64,000 bases of DNA, from contig NZ_PYMC01000003.1 of the NCBI RefSeq assembly GCF_003026475.1, positions 186,001-250,000 of the forward strand, given 5' to 3'. The position numbers were made by a program, and so were the translations under genes. Numbering within the stretch: the first letter of the stretch is position 1; each line of letters starts with the position of its first letter. Below, piece by piece: positions 1 to 7,937 of the stretch. The notes under the pieces were generated by a model, which was not told the origin of the DNA, made no database searches, and saw only the letters and a list, made by a program, of their open reading frames with translations. Origin of the DNA: Photobacterium lipolyticum. Its GTDB lineage: Bacteria; Pseudomonadota; Gammaproteobacteria; Enterobacterales; Vibrionaceae.

Positions 1-3
1 TGC

Positions 4-225
4 TTGAATATGATGCTAATCGTCTATCATCCAGAAGTACTGAATTGCGATGGTTGTCAAAAAGAGATGACTACGACAGTAGATGATTTTGAATTCGTAA
101 CTGAAGCAGAAGATGAGGATGACGTTTACGCTGTATTGTGCTCTGATTGTTTAGCTAAAGAGTTAGCTAAACCCCATAGCGAAAAAACCATTTACGCTAT
201 CGATAGGAGCTATCGTCATGTTTGA
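4..225 (+). CDS. Small unknown protein with two CxxC pairs
   Basis: This is a 73-codon frame that stays open to the left edge of the window, so the true start may lie outside. In-window starts are TTG at 4 and ATG at 10 and 13. Two CxxC pairs (CDGC near residue 15, CSDC near residue 47) suggest a small zinc-ribbon-like fold, with an acidic stretch between them. Its 3' end overlaps the next gene by 8 bp, so the two are probably translated together. The family is not recognised and the function is unknown. Its position in accessory DNA suggests cassette or island cargo. Confidence 0.5.
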   Translation: MNMMLIVYHPEVLNCDGCQKEMTTTVDDFEFVTEAEDEDDVYAVLCSDCLAKELAKPHSEKTIYAIDRSYRHV

Positions 226-517
226 TCTCTTCTATACTGTTGAGTTTTGCGACCACAATCTGGATTTTAACGGGATTCAGCTTATAGGCGCGAATTATGA
301 ACCTGACTGGGGAGTGTTCATTGATGTTGAATTCGGTCATGACTATTTTGTGACCGGGGACAGCGATGAAAGAATCGAGATAACTACAAAGTTTCGAGGT
401 CTACGTGGAACTGCTGGTTATCAAGTGGATTTATTCATAGATAGCAGTTTTGTCAAAACCATGATGATCCAAACAACCCCCATGGGTGACATATACACTG
501 ATAAAGTGTATTGCTAA
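218..517 (+). CDS. Small hypothetical protein
   Basis: A 99-aa protein of unknown family, rich in aromatic and acidic residues, with no membrane segment or signal peptide and no motif I recognise. The ATG at 218 is preceded by AGGAG at a good spacing. It overlaps the end of the upstream CxxC protein by 8 bp, which suggests translational coupling. A perfect 11-bp stem follows the stop codon, so the pair probably forms a complete short transcription unit. Location beside insertion sequences and attC-bounded cassettes argues for accessory cargo. Confidence 0.5.
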   Translation: MFDLFYTVEFCDHNLDFNGIQLIGANYEPDWGVFIDVEFGHDYFVTGDSDERIEITTKFRGLRGTAGYQVDLFIDSSFVKTMMIQTTPMGDIYTDKVYC

Positions 518-532
518 ATTTATATAAAATTA

Positions 533-565
533 GTCAGTTGGCTACTCATTGGCAAGCCAACTGAC
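533..565 (+). terminator. Hairpin after the two small genes
   Basis: A perfect 11-bp inverted repeat (533-543 with 555-565, 11-nt loop) starts 15 bp after the stop at 517. The downstream tract is a C run, not a T run, so terminator activity is uncertain. It could instead be part of a cassette-end palindrome. Confidence 0.4.
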
Positions 566-608
566 CTTATTGCCCCCCCCCTAAAACCAACACCTATGGA
601 GGTGGTGA

Positions 609-617
609 TCGCCCATG
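609..617 (+). repeat. Left target-site duplication of the IS903-group element
   Basis: The 9 bases TCGCCCATG lie directly left of the left inverted repeat and are identical to the 9 bases directly right of the element (1671-1679). Nine-bp duplications are characteristic of IS903-group elements of the IS5 family. Confidence 0.95.
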
Positions 618-1670
618 GGCTTTGTTGCCTAAATCAAAAATCAGGTAGATCTCTGCATTTAATTTAAACGTTAGCGGACTGCTTGTGTAACCGGCATACC
701 CAGTCTCGTTAGCTTATTCATTGCTCGAATTGCGGTATACACTTCCCCCACTTGTGCATTGTAATCTCTTAATGTCAGTGATGAATTAATCAACGTCTTG
801 TAGCGGAACATCGCCGTTTCTGACAATGACCGTTTATGATATCCAATCACTTTTTTCCAATGCTCGTTACTACCGTGAATACGCTGATTGGCGACACCTC
901 GATTACGGGGATGCCCATGCTCCCAGTAAGCAGCCCCTGTACGGGGAGGAATTAAAGGCGATGCTTTTTTCTTGGCTATCGCCTCATAACATCGTCGAGT
1001 GTCGTAGGCACCATCTCCTGATATTGCTTTGATTTTACGATGTGTTTGCTTTAGCAAATTAGGAAGTACTTCCCCGTCTGTAACACTTGATAAGGAAAGC
1101 TCCGCAGCAACGATTTGGTGTGTATCTGCATCAACCGCAATATGGAGTTTTCGCCAAACTCGACGTTTTTCTTTGCCATGTTTCTTCATTTTCCATTCGC
1201 CTTCACCAAAGACTTTCAGACCAGTGGAATCAATGGCAAGGTGACAAATTTCACCACGGATAGGCATTTTAATACTGATGTTAACGATTTTTGCTCGTTT
1301 ACTAATGCATGTGTAGCCAGGAAAACGGAGGGGTAACTTCATCAGCGAAAATATCGAGTTAAGAAAACCTTCTGATGATCGGAGTGTCAGCTTAAAAATA
1401 CTCTTGAGCATCAATGCGGTTGTAATCGCAGTATCCGAGTACTGAAATCTTCGCCCACGTCGATCGCAATGTTGAGTACAAAGCCAAGAAGATATTGCCT
1501 CTTCATCAATCCAGAAAGTAATCGAACCACGGTTAACAAGCGCTTGATTGTACTGCTTCCAATTAGTGGTTCTGTACTTAACTTTGGTCATTATGCTTAC
1601 TCATTCAGTTATGAATAAGATCTGATCCGTAAGTTCGTAAATGGTTCAAAATGATTTAGGCAACAAAGCC
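618..1670 (-). mobile_element. Complete IS903-group (IS5 family) insertion sequence, 1053 bp
   Basis: The ends are perfect 19-bp inverted repeats, GGCTTTGTTGCCTAAATCA at 618-636 and its complement at 1652-1670. The 1053-bp length and the first 10 bases of the ends match the IS903 pattern. One full-length transposase gene fills the element on the minus strand. Perfect ends, an intact gene and a perfect 9-bp target duplication point to a recent insertion. The interrupted sequence, when rejoined, is non-coding as far as I can tell. Confidence 0.95.
671..1591 (-). CDS. IS903-group transposase (IS5 family, DDE type)
   Basis: This 306-aa cut-and-paste transposase acts on the 19-bp ends of the surrounding element. 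The catalytic triad of the DDE_Tnp_1 fold is visible: first Asp in LAIDSTGLK, second Asp in ISGDGAYD, and Glu in SLSETAMFRYK, the last being the typical Y(2)R(3)E(6)K-like signature of the family. Length equals the usual IS903 transposase (about 307 aa). The reading frame is intact and fills most of the element, so the protein is probably functional. Confidence 0.93.
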   Translation of the reverse strand: MTKVKYRTTNWKQYNQALVNRGSITFWIDEEAISSWLCTQHCDRRGRRFQYSDTAITTALMLKSIFKLTLRSSEGFLNSIFSLMKLPLRFPGYTCISKRAKIVNISIKMPIRGEICHLAIDSTGLKVFGEGEWKMKKHGKEKRRVWRKLHIAVDADTHQIVAAELSLSSVTDGEVLPNLLKQTHRKIKAISGDGAYDTRRCYEAIAKKKASPLIPPRTGAAYWEHGHPRNRGVANQRIHGSNEHWKKVIGYHKRSLSETAMFRYKTLINSSLTLRDYNAQVGEVYTAIRAMNKLTRLGMPVTQAVR

Positions 1671-1679
1671 TCGCCCATG
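1671..1679 (+). repeat. Right target-site duplication of the IS903-group element
   Basis: TCGCCCATG directly follows the right inverted repeat and matches 609-617 exactly. Confidence 0.95.
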
Positions 1680-1739
1680 TGGGGCTTTGGCCGTAGGATG
1701 ATCATGCTAAATACTGATCCAGTAACAGCGGACATTTTG

Positions 1740-2093
1740 CTAAGCACTATTTTTCAATTCAAAGTTTTCTGGAACCAGATAGCTACGGGCACTATGTCGC
1801 CTAGTTCGATTGTAATCAACTTCAATATACTCAAATACAGTTTGCCTCATCCGATCTCGTGTCATAATCGGTTCTTCTTGCAGTGCATCGACTTTTAATG
1901 AGTGGTTAGAGGGCAATAAACGAGAACCGCAAACTATTTCACAGTTTATTGAAGTCAGTGATGGCGCATAACAATCTCCATCAAAAGTGCGCCCTTTAAG
2001 CGCTCGACTCGCAACAAGTTGCTCGCGTTTGTGGCGGACGTTATCACCATATATTTTCTTATCGTGCTCAACTGATCTAAGCTTACAGGTCAT
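1740..2093 (-). pseudogene. IS3-family transposase remnant (OrfB C-terminal end)
   Basis: The last ~54 codons (about 1740-1904) read as the C-terminus of an IS3-family OrfB, with the hallmark FEYIEVDYNRTRRHS segment after the position of the final catalytic Glu. Upstream, a GDCY motif that normally continues into the Asn/Glu-containing catalytic segment is followed by unrelated sequence of roughly 20 codons before homology resumes at HSLKV. The integrase core is thus broken and most of the gene is missing. This is a dead fragment, perhaps left by an older insertion that the IS903-group element now adjoins. The 117-codon open frame is not a functional gene. Confidence 0.75.
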
Positions 2094-2438
2094 TAAGGCG
2101 TAACCCGAGAAGGGCTGTACTTATACACAGTTATAAGTAAAAGTCTCTTATTTCTGCATATCTCGGGGGGGGTATTAACGAGACAAGAATTGCTCTCTTT
2201 GCTGATGACCAAACGGCTTATGCTGCTGAAAATAAAAGTATTGTATTCTATTGGTGAGTACATATGAGGTCTCGTTATATGTGCATGCTTGCTTTTACCG
2301 AACGTAAAACCACACATAGATATCAATGTAGGGCTTAAGTGCTTGATACTCATGCTGAAGTAGCTAAAATGCAATCAAGATGGTGTGCGTGTTATCGAGC
2401 ATGCTGCCTAATATGCTGTTATGCTCTTTTCTTTATAG
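2094..2438. other. Gene-free stretch between IS remnant and DUF1643 cassette
   Basis: I see no credible gene here. A minus-strand open frame (2093-2374) has no ribosome-binding site and an odd composition. A short plus-strand frame ending near 2253 could be the tail of a decayed cassette gene. A G homopolymer run is present near 2165. No clear attC-like palindrome could be established before 2439. Confidence 0.5.
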
Positions 2439-3047
2439 GTGGAAAGATTGAATTACCCTGCATTTGTCGATAGTGGCAATATTAAAATAGAAACAGAAAC
2501 TGTAGATGAAATTAGTTTTCGTTACGAACTATCTTTACCCATCTTAAATGGAAGTGAAAAAACAGCCCTCGTAATAATGATGAACCCTGCAGAAGCTGAC
2601 AACGTACGATCTGATTCCACAATCGACAGAGTGATTCGTTATTTTGAAAAGAATGAAATGGCTTTCGGCAGAGTGGTTATCGGAAATCTATACCCAATTT
2701 ATGAGCAAAACTCAGCAAATCTACAACAACATAAAGAGCAGCTGTCAAAGAATTTAAAACATCTTGAAAAATTAATAAAGGCGATTGATCACATTTATCT
2801 TGGATGGGGAAAGCCAGAAAAAACAAATACGGAAAAGCTAATAAGCCTTGAATATCATGAGACAGCTCTTAAAGTTATTGATTTAGCAATCGATAGTGGC
2901 AAAACCTGCTGTGTGAGAGGGATTAGAGATGAGCTTTATCCCATGCACCTTGGGAGAATGGGTTATAAGGAGCGCATGGTTGAATGTGATCTTCTTGGGC
3001 TGAAAAGAAAGTTAGAAATCAAGATAGAATTAAGCAACAAGTCATAA
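2439..3047 (+). CDS. DUF1643 domain protein (cassette gene)
   Basis: A 202-aa protein with the DUF1643 signature near residues 43-80: a hydrophobic strand, MMNPAEAD, then a DSTIDR segment and VVIGNLYP. This family is common in phage and mobile DNA and its biochemical role is unknown. Start is GTG at 2439. The stop lies inside the attC-like repeat that follows, a typical integron-cassette arrangement with no promoter of its own. It is AT-rich relative to the recombinase operon further right. Function, including any role in defence, cannot be read from the sequence. Confidence 0.75.
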   Translation: MERLNYPAFVDSGNIKIETETVDEISFRYELSLPILNGSEKTALVIMMNPAEADNVRSDSTIDRVIRYFEKNEMAFGRVVIGNLYPIYEQNSANLQQHKEQLSKNLKHLEKLIKAIDHIYLGWGKPEKTNTEKLISLEYHETALKVIDLAIDSGKTCCVRGIRDELYPMHLGRMGYKERMVECDLLGLKRKLEIKIELSNKS

Positions 3048-3101
3048 CAAGACCAGCCAGTGGGCCGCAGAAAACCTGCGTCACTGCTGGCAGCGTTAAG
3101 T
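3042..3101 (+). repeat. attC-like integron recombination site 1
   Basis: This 60-bp imperfect palindrome lies between the DUF1643 gene and the next gene. Outer arms ATAAC and GTTAAGT; the latter fits the GTTRRRY core consensus exactly. Inner arms CCAGCCAGTG and CACTGCTGG pair with one unpaired base, the extrahelical base typical of folded attC sites. A further small stem (CGCAG/CTGCG) sits in the loop. Confidence 0.75.
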
Positions 3102-3114
3102 GTAAAGGGAGAGT

Positions 3115-3750
3115 ATGAACAAAAACCTAAAGATATGGATTATTGTTGGGGTATTTCTATCCCTTTTTATTGCTCCTATCGCAATTTATATGAGCCAGTT
3201 TGGTATTGGGGTATGGGATGTGCACACTAAATGGGCTGAAATGGGTTCAGCCTTTTCAGGAATTTATTCGCCGTTAATAGCATTTCTGGCATTTATAATT
3301 CTCATTGGTCAGGTTCGGTCGCAAGCCTCGATGAATAAGCACCAATTCGATCAATCATACATTCAAGACGTTCGAGACGATATTAATTTCTACATTGAAA
3401 GGCTGGATCTCTATTTAGACGAGTCAATATATCCAGAAGGAACAGCAAGAGCTATTTTGCAGCAATTCTCGCTGATAGACGAGCAAGAGCTTCGGAACGA
3501 AACTTGTCGTGCTATAGCACAGCAATTCATACTGAAAAATAGGAAGATATTCGATGTTTGGGTTGCAATTTATCCGCTATTAATTGGATTGGGAGAAAAC
3601 AAAGAATATCCGTATGAACATAACCATTTTGGCTCCATTATTAAAATATGTTCGGTTTTATCACTCGAAAGCTGCGTGGCATTAGATAAAGTGTATTATT
3701 CATCTAATTTAAAGCTAAACCAAAGTGAGCTCAAATTTTGGACGGAGTAA
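3115..3750 (+). CDS. Two-helix membrane protein resembling putative abortive-infection proteins
   Basis: A 211-aa protein with two N-terminal membrane helices (about residues 6-26 and 48-68) and a cytoplasmic helical remainder. The second helix region, [20 protein letters not shown], has the layout of the 'putative phage abortive infection protein' family: charged turn, Gly-Ser/Phe motif, then a long helix leading into Q-R-Q residues. ATG at 3115 has an AGGGAGAG Shine-Dalgarno sequence. It lies alone between two attC-like sites, so it is a single-gene cassette. The family label is from motif memory and the defence role is inference. Confidence 0.6.
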   Translation: MNKNLKIWIIVGVFLSLFIAPIAIYMSQFGIGVWDVHTKWAEMGSAFSGIYSPLIAFLAFIILIGQVRSQASMNKHQFDQSYIQDVRDDINFYIERLDLYLDESIYPEGTARAILQQFSLIDEQELRNETCRAIAQQFILKNRKIFDVWVAIYPLLIGLGENKEYPYEHNHFGSIIKICSVLSLESCVALDKVYYSSNLKLNQSELKFWTE

Positions 3751-3752
3751 CA

Positions 3753-3848
3753 CATAACAAGTTAATCAACAAGGACAAAATACGGCTGGCTATCTCGCTT
3801 CGCTCGTATTTTAGTCAACCAAATTTTGCCTGTTATTAAGGCGTTATA
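3753..3848 (+). repeat. attC-like integron recombination site 2
   Basis: A 96-bp imperfect palindrome: CATAACAAG at the left end, GGCGTTAT at the right. Paired inner segments are GACAAAATACG with CGTATTTTAGTC. End sequences match the Vibrio repeat (VCR) style of attC. The core GTTATAT deviates slightly from GTTRRRY. Confidence 0.75.
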
Positions 3849-3867
3849 TGCAAAGTGAAATGAAATA

Positions 3868-5532
3868 ATGTGGATAAAAAGACTTAACTTACGAAATGTT
3901 TACACTTTTGGTGATGACGGCACACCTGAACTTTGTAATTTCAATCAATTAAACCTATTTATTGGAAAAAATGGTAGCGGTAAAAGCAATGTGTTTAGGG
4001 CACTCTGCGATATAGATGTCATTCCCATTTACCGAGAAAGCACAAATAGTTATACCCACTATTTAGGGAATTCGGCAAGAAGAAGAAGCTATGTTAGAGA
4101 TTTTACTAATGACCAACTCTTCAGCAATGAAACAGGAGTTGATTTATTAATAGAGTATGAAGACGATATAGTTGAGTTCAAGGATAATTATCATATTAGA
4201 GGAAACTTCTTAAGCAAATCTGGTGATCATATTCTTCCTGATGACTCGATGCTTTCGTTTAAAGATCGCCTTCATGACCTTAGTCGAAGTAAAAACTGGC
4301 CAGCGACGTTAAGCTTCTCACTAACTTACATTTTTGAGAGAGACTTCTCAATACGACCCGGTGATATAACAGAGTTTTTCACCAAACAAGGGGGGAGCGA
4401 GAAGGGAACAAATGGTGGGCCTGCTTTCTTAAATCAATGGTCTTCAGGTTTTTTTTCTGTAGCAAACCTTCTAATTAAAACGCTAAGCTCTGAAAAAAGG
4501 ATAATCTGTATTGATGAGCCTGAAACACATCTGGAACCGAGAATAATTCGAAGGCTGATTGATGTCTTAGTTTGGATATCACTAAGACATATTAAGAATA
4601 AAAGTACTGATATATCTGAGATTGAAAAAGAATGGGATTCCTGGTTTGAAAATAGCACATGGAAAGATTCACCAGGCTGGGAAGAAACTGAACCGCGAGA
4701 TATAAAACCAAAACAAATATTTATATCATCACATTCACCAGTAATGATTAATGAATTTATTTCGAGAAAGGAAATATGTTCAATATACGATTTTGATTGT
4801 AGTTATGTAGACTCTAGCTATATAACACAACAAGGTAATGAAAATAAAAAAGTTGAGCAGGTCTCATTAATTTCTAGCATTCGGGCTATTGATAAACAAT
4901 ATCATGGCATACTCAATAATTTGGGTGCCCAAGGTTCTGATTTAATTCAATCCAATGGGATAGTTTGGGTTGAAGGGCCAAGTGACATTATATATATAAG
5001 AAAATGGCTAGAGATGTATGCAAATGAAAATGAATTAACTCCTTTAACACAAGGGCACCATTATGAATTTCAAATGTTCGGCGGGACCCTTTTAGATAGT
5101 CTTTGCTGTATAAAAGATGGCTTGTCTGAGTATGTGGAGTTTAAAAAGCTTGTGAGTATTTTCAGCTTTAGTCGAAATGCATATTTAATAACTGATAGTG
5201 ATGCAATCAAGAAAGAAAATGTAATTATTGACCAGTCAAAATTTTCAGCTGCTAAGGATTTTTTTGCTAATGAATTTGATGCCTTATTAGAAGATGGTTA
5301 CAAGCTAGGTTTATGGTACAAGAGGCATGATACAGAAGTTAGAACCCTTGAAGACTATTTAGATAGCAGGAGTCTTGAGGAGAATGGGAGTTTGAGTAGC
5401 ACCACAAAAAAATTATACGCTTTAAAGGTTACAAACTCCTGGGATGAAGAAAGGAAATTGAATGACTTTAAAAACAATCTGAATAATGAGATTCATGACC
5501 TTGATGCAATGATCAGAAGTTGGAATGAGTAA
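3868..5532 (+). CDS. OLD-family ATPase with TOPRIM-like nuclease domain
   Basis: A 554-aa protein. The N-terminal ABC/SMC-type ATPase domain has Walker A GKNGSGKS (residues 33-40), Walker B IICIDEPETHL (about 212-222) and a switch histidine in SSHSP (about 288). The C-terminal half has TOPRIM-like motifs: a Glu in WVEGPSD (about 367-373) and a DSD in LITDSDA (about 440). This architecture is shared with OLD nucleases and Gabija GajA, which cut DNA in phage defence. No helicase partner (GajB) is adjacent. It is a single-gene cassette between two attC-like sites, AT-rich. Defence role is inferred from family and context. Confidence 0.8.
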   Translation: MWIKRLNLRNVYTFGDDGTPELCNFNQLNLFIGKNGSGKSNVFRALCDIDVIPIYRESTNSYTHYLGNSARRRSYVRDFTNDQLFSNETGVDLLIEYEDDIVEFKDNYHIRGNFLSKSGDHILPDDSMLSFKDRLHDLSRSKNWPATLSFSLTYIFERDFSIRPGDITEFFTKQGGSEKGTNGGPAFLNQWSSGFFSVANLLIKTLSSEKRIICIDEPETHLEPRIIRRLIDVLVWISLRHIKNKSTDISEIEKEWDSWFENSTWKDSPGWEETEPRDIKPKQIFISSHSPVMINEFISRKEICSIYDFDCSYVDSSYITQQGNENKKVEQVSLISSIRAIDKQYHGILNNLGAQGSDLIQSNGIVWVEGPSDIIYIRKWLEMYANENELTPLTQGHHYEFQMFGGTLLDSLCCIKDGLSEYVEFKKLVSIFSFSRNAYLITDSDAIKKENVIIDQSKFSAAKDFFANEFDALLEDGYKLGLWYKRHDTEVRTLEDYLDSRSLEENGSLSSTTKKLYALKVTNSWDEERKLNDFKNNLNNEIHDLDAMIRSWNE

Positions 5533-5542
5533 AATATGGAAG

Positions 5543-5615
5543 CATATAACAAGCGCAAGCACTCGGAGTAATTTCCCGCCTAGCTCCAAGTTGCCCGGTG
5601 TTGCGGGCGTTACCC
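5543..5615 (+). repeat. attC-like integron recombination site 3
   Basis: A 73-bp imperfect palindrome right after the ATPase gene: ATAACAAGCGCAA at the left, TTGCGGGCGTTAC at the right. The CGCAA/TTGCG and CACTCGGAG/CTCCAAGT(..)GTG segments pair imperfectly. It is the last such site before the recombinase operon. Confidence 0.7.
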
Positions 5616-5808
5616 TTATCTCTGTTAATGTGAACGTCAGGATTCAGACTAAATACTCTAACGCATTTCTGTCCCAACCTGAGTTTGACCCCCTTTACAT
5701 TTTGTATGTACAAAGCCTTACTTTGGCAGGAGCCTTTCTTGTTTTGAGAGGTTAGAAACACAAATGTCAGAGCCTCATTAGGGGGTCTACCCTGTAAAAC
5801 GCTGTGGG
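5616..5808. other. Junction between cassette array and recombinase operon
   Basis: About 190 bp without a credible gene. It contains the change from AT-rich cassette DNA to the GC-richer recombinase operon. No inverted or direct repeat matching the island's right end at 12558 was recognised. Confidence 0.45.
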
Positions 5809-7326
5809 TTATCCGGTCGGTGCCGTATCCAGCCCGGCCTGCTCGGCGTCACCGATGATCTGGCTCAGGCGTTCAGTCACTAGGTCGATCACCTGGCTGC
5901 TGGCCAACTGGCTACCGTCTGTATTACGTAACTGCCGGCGCAATTGGTTCAGGTCGTGTTTTAGCTCTTCGGTGGCCTGCAGGCGGCGGATAGCCTGGTT
6001 AACAGGGTTCCAGACGCCTTCCATGTCGTAGGCCAGGTCGATGTAGTGCCACAGTGTATCGATGCTTTTATGGCCGGTTTTCTCACGTACTTTTTCTAGA
6101 ACCATACGGTAGTCGTGCTTATTCATCTCGGTTTTACCTTTATTCAACTCCTTGAGGTGCAGTATTACCAGGTCGGTAATAAACCTGTGGCGGAACATGG
6201 AGAAGCACGCTTGATGTTTACGGTAACCGGCGCGGTTGCATAAATTCTCAAAGTCCTTGTCCAGTCCTGACTTGGCGAGCGCAGCGCCGAGGTTGCCTGG
6301 CTCTGTGCTGAGAAACAGACTGTCTGATTCCGCAAGTTCAGGGTTGCGTGCCTCGCAGTACTGCAGCCATCTCTGATGCGCTTTAAGGTACAACCGCACG
6401 CGAGTGGCGATCTTTGGTGTGATTGGGAAGCGACGTAGCGGCGGGTTGAGTTGACGACGCTTGAGCGTAGGCAGGATCAGCACTGGTTGACTCTCACCGA
6501 TGCTGCGCCGGTTAGCTTTGAGTGACATCTGGGCCATTTCTTCCGGACGGAGGCCGGTTTTGCGCATCATCAGCAGCATAAAGTCGCGCCGGGCCGTGAT
6601 GTAGTCCCGGTAAGCGTCAAACAGGGCTTCATCTTTGCCAAAGCGACGCCGTGCAGGCTCCGGATAGGCATCCGGCTCGTACAGATCCTCTATCACCATC
6701 TCGATATCTTCGATCATGATGGTGCCCATCGGTAGTTTGGGGTCGGTGCTGACGCTTTGCGGCAGGTAACGATGGTGCCAGTAATCGCGATTATTGTGCG
6801 GATTCTTCTTGCGGGTGACGCCGATGGCCGCCCCTTCGCCGCTGGAGCCTATCAGGCGTCCAGGCTTGAGATACAGGTTGTCCTGGTACCAGACGAGGAA
6901 GCTGAGAATGGTCTGCATGATGGCGCGCACTGTATTGTTGTTGCGCAGGCGCTGACTGGGATCGTCCATGTAGACATCGGTGCATAATTTCTCGATCAGA
7001 CGGCCGATGTCATTGTCGGTCAGGTCACCAAAACCACAGGGCTGTCGGGTGGCGCGTCCATGGGCACAGTAGCGAACTAGCTCAGACAACTTGGATGCTG
7101 TGGTGAGTACACTGTCACCGGTCCAGTTGTAGCCGTTGTACAGCAGGTACATATTGACGGGCAGGCAGGGCTTGCCGCTGGGCCAGCGTACAAAGGAGGC
7201 GACCGGTAGATACTGTTGCTCAATGCGGTAGGTCGCTTCACTGCCGCTGCGAAAGTATTGGATACTCTCCGGCAGGGTGACTTCAGTCAGTTTTCTGTAT
7301 AGCTGTTGCTGGGGCGGGCGTTTCAT
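5809..7326 (-). CDS. Tyrosine recombinase (505 aa), last gene of the recombinase operon
   Basis: This is a phage-integrase-fold recombinase. Visible catalytic elements are the box I Arg in KTGLRPEEMAQM, FRHRF as box II, and GH followed nine residues later by the nucleophilic Tyr in TGHKSIDTLWHYIDLAY. The usual box II His, three residues before the Arg, appears to be Ser. At 505 aa it is longer than simple phage integrases (300-420 aa). Its ATG overlaps the stop of the 204-aa gene by 4 bp. GC-richer than the surroundings. It may be the main strand-transfer enzyme of the module. Confidence 0.85.
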   Translation of the reverse strand: MKRPPQQQLYRKLTEVTLPESIQYFRSGSEATYRIEQQYLPVASFVRWPSGKPCLPVNMYLLYNGYNWTGDSVLTTASKLSELVRYCAHGRATRQPCGFGDLTDNDIGRLIEKLCTDVYMDDPSQRLRNNNTVRAIMQTILSFLVWYQDNLYLKPGRLIGSSGEGAAIGVTRKKNPHNNRDYWHHRYLPQSVSTDPKLPMGTIMIEDIEMVIEDLYEPDAYPEPARRRFGKDEALFDAYRDYITARRDFMLLMMRKTGLRPEEMAQMSLKANRRSIGESQPVLILPTLKRRQLNPPLRRFPITPKIATRVRLYLKAHQRWLQYCEARNPELAESDSLFLSTEPGNLGAALAKSGLDKDFENLCNRAGYRKHQACFSMFRHRFITDLVILHLKELNKGKTEMNKHDYRMVLEKVREKTGHKSIDTLWHYIDLAYDMEGVWNPVNQAIRRLQATEELKHDLNQLRRQLRNTDGSQLASSQVIDLVTERLSQIIGDAEQAGLDTAPTG

Positions 7327-7937
7327 CGTGGCAGTACCTCTACGTTGTCATCGTCATCGCGCTGGGTACCGGCTTCACTGAACAGGTCACCGTACAGCGC
7401 GTCGTGATCATTGAGCAGGTTAAACAGTAACTGGCGCGTGCGCGGTTCGATCTGCTCGTCGCGGGCGTAGCCACGCACCTGCTGAAACAAGTGCAGGTAG
7501 GCTTTGCTCAGTCGCAGCGCGTGTAGTTCGGTCTCATCCAGTTTGTCATTGTTTTCCTGTTTGCGTTTTTGACTGCGCTGGGCGCGGGCGGCCTTGGTGC
7601 GATAGCCGGTCTCTTTGAGTGCAACTGCCATTACCTGTTTGCGCAGCCAGTCTAGGTAGTACTTTCCGCCCTGACCGGCGGTTTTACATTCGGGTACGAT
7701 ATTGTCTGCCAGCACCAGGTCGGCGTATTTGTACATGGAATTGCGCGACAGTGGGGTGATCCCATACTGGGTAATATCCAGTGCGGCCAGGGTGGACTGG
7801 GACGCGCAGGCATCCAACAGATCGGTCGGTGCCAGTTTAGGGTTACGCAGCGCGCGCTGTAATGCCTCGTAGCGGTTATAGACACTGGCCTTGCAGGCTT
7901 CGGCATTCGGCTTGCGTCGTGGTTTTTGCTCAGTCAT
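7323..7937 (-). CDS. Accessory protein of the recombinase operon (204 aa)
   Basis: A basic, helical protein of 204 aa with Lys/Arg-rich segments around residues 100-130 and no recognisable enzyme motif. It lies between two tyrosine-recombinase-like genes and shares 4-bp ATGA overlaps with both, so it is co-translated with them. The place and size recall the small third proteins of multi-recombinase modules, such as TnpC of Tn554 or GmtX of gamma-mobile-trio islands. This comparison rests on layout, not on an alignment. It may bind DNA or help assemble the recombination complex. Confidence 0.65.
   Translation of the reverse strand: MTEQKPRRKPNAEACKASVYNRYEALQRALRNPKLAPTDLLDACASQSTLAALDITQYGITPLSRNSMYKYADLVLADNIVPECKTAGQGGKYYLDWLRKQVMAVALKETGYRTKAARAQRSQKRKQENNDKLDETELHALRLSKAYLHLFQQVRGYARDEQIEPRTRQLLFNLLNDHDALYGDLFSEAGTQRDDDDNVEVLPR

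Noticed and set aside
2095-2110. GGCGTAAC as a possible further attC end
   Set aside because: The core is GTAAC, not GTTRRRY-like, and no matching left arm was found.
2093-2374. Minus-strand open frame of 93 codons
   Set aside because: It lacks a ribosome-binding site, shows no recognisable motif and lies in decayed DNA beside an IS3 remnant.
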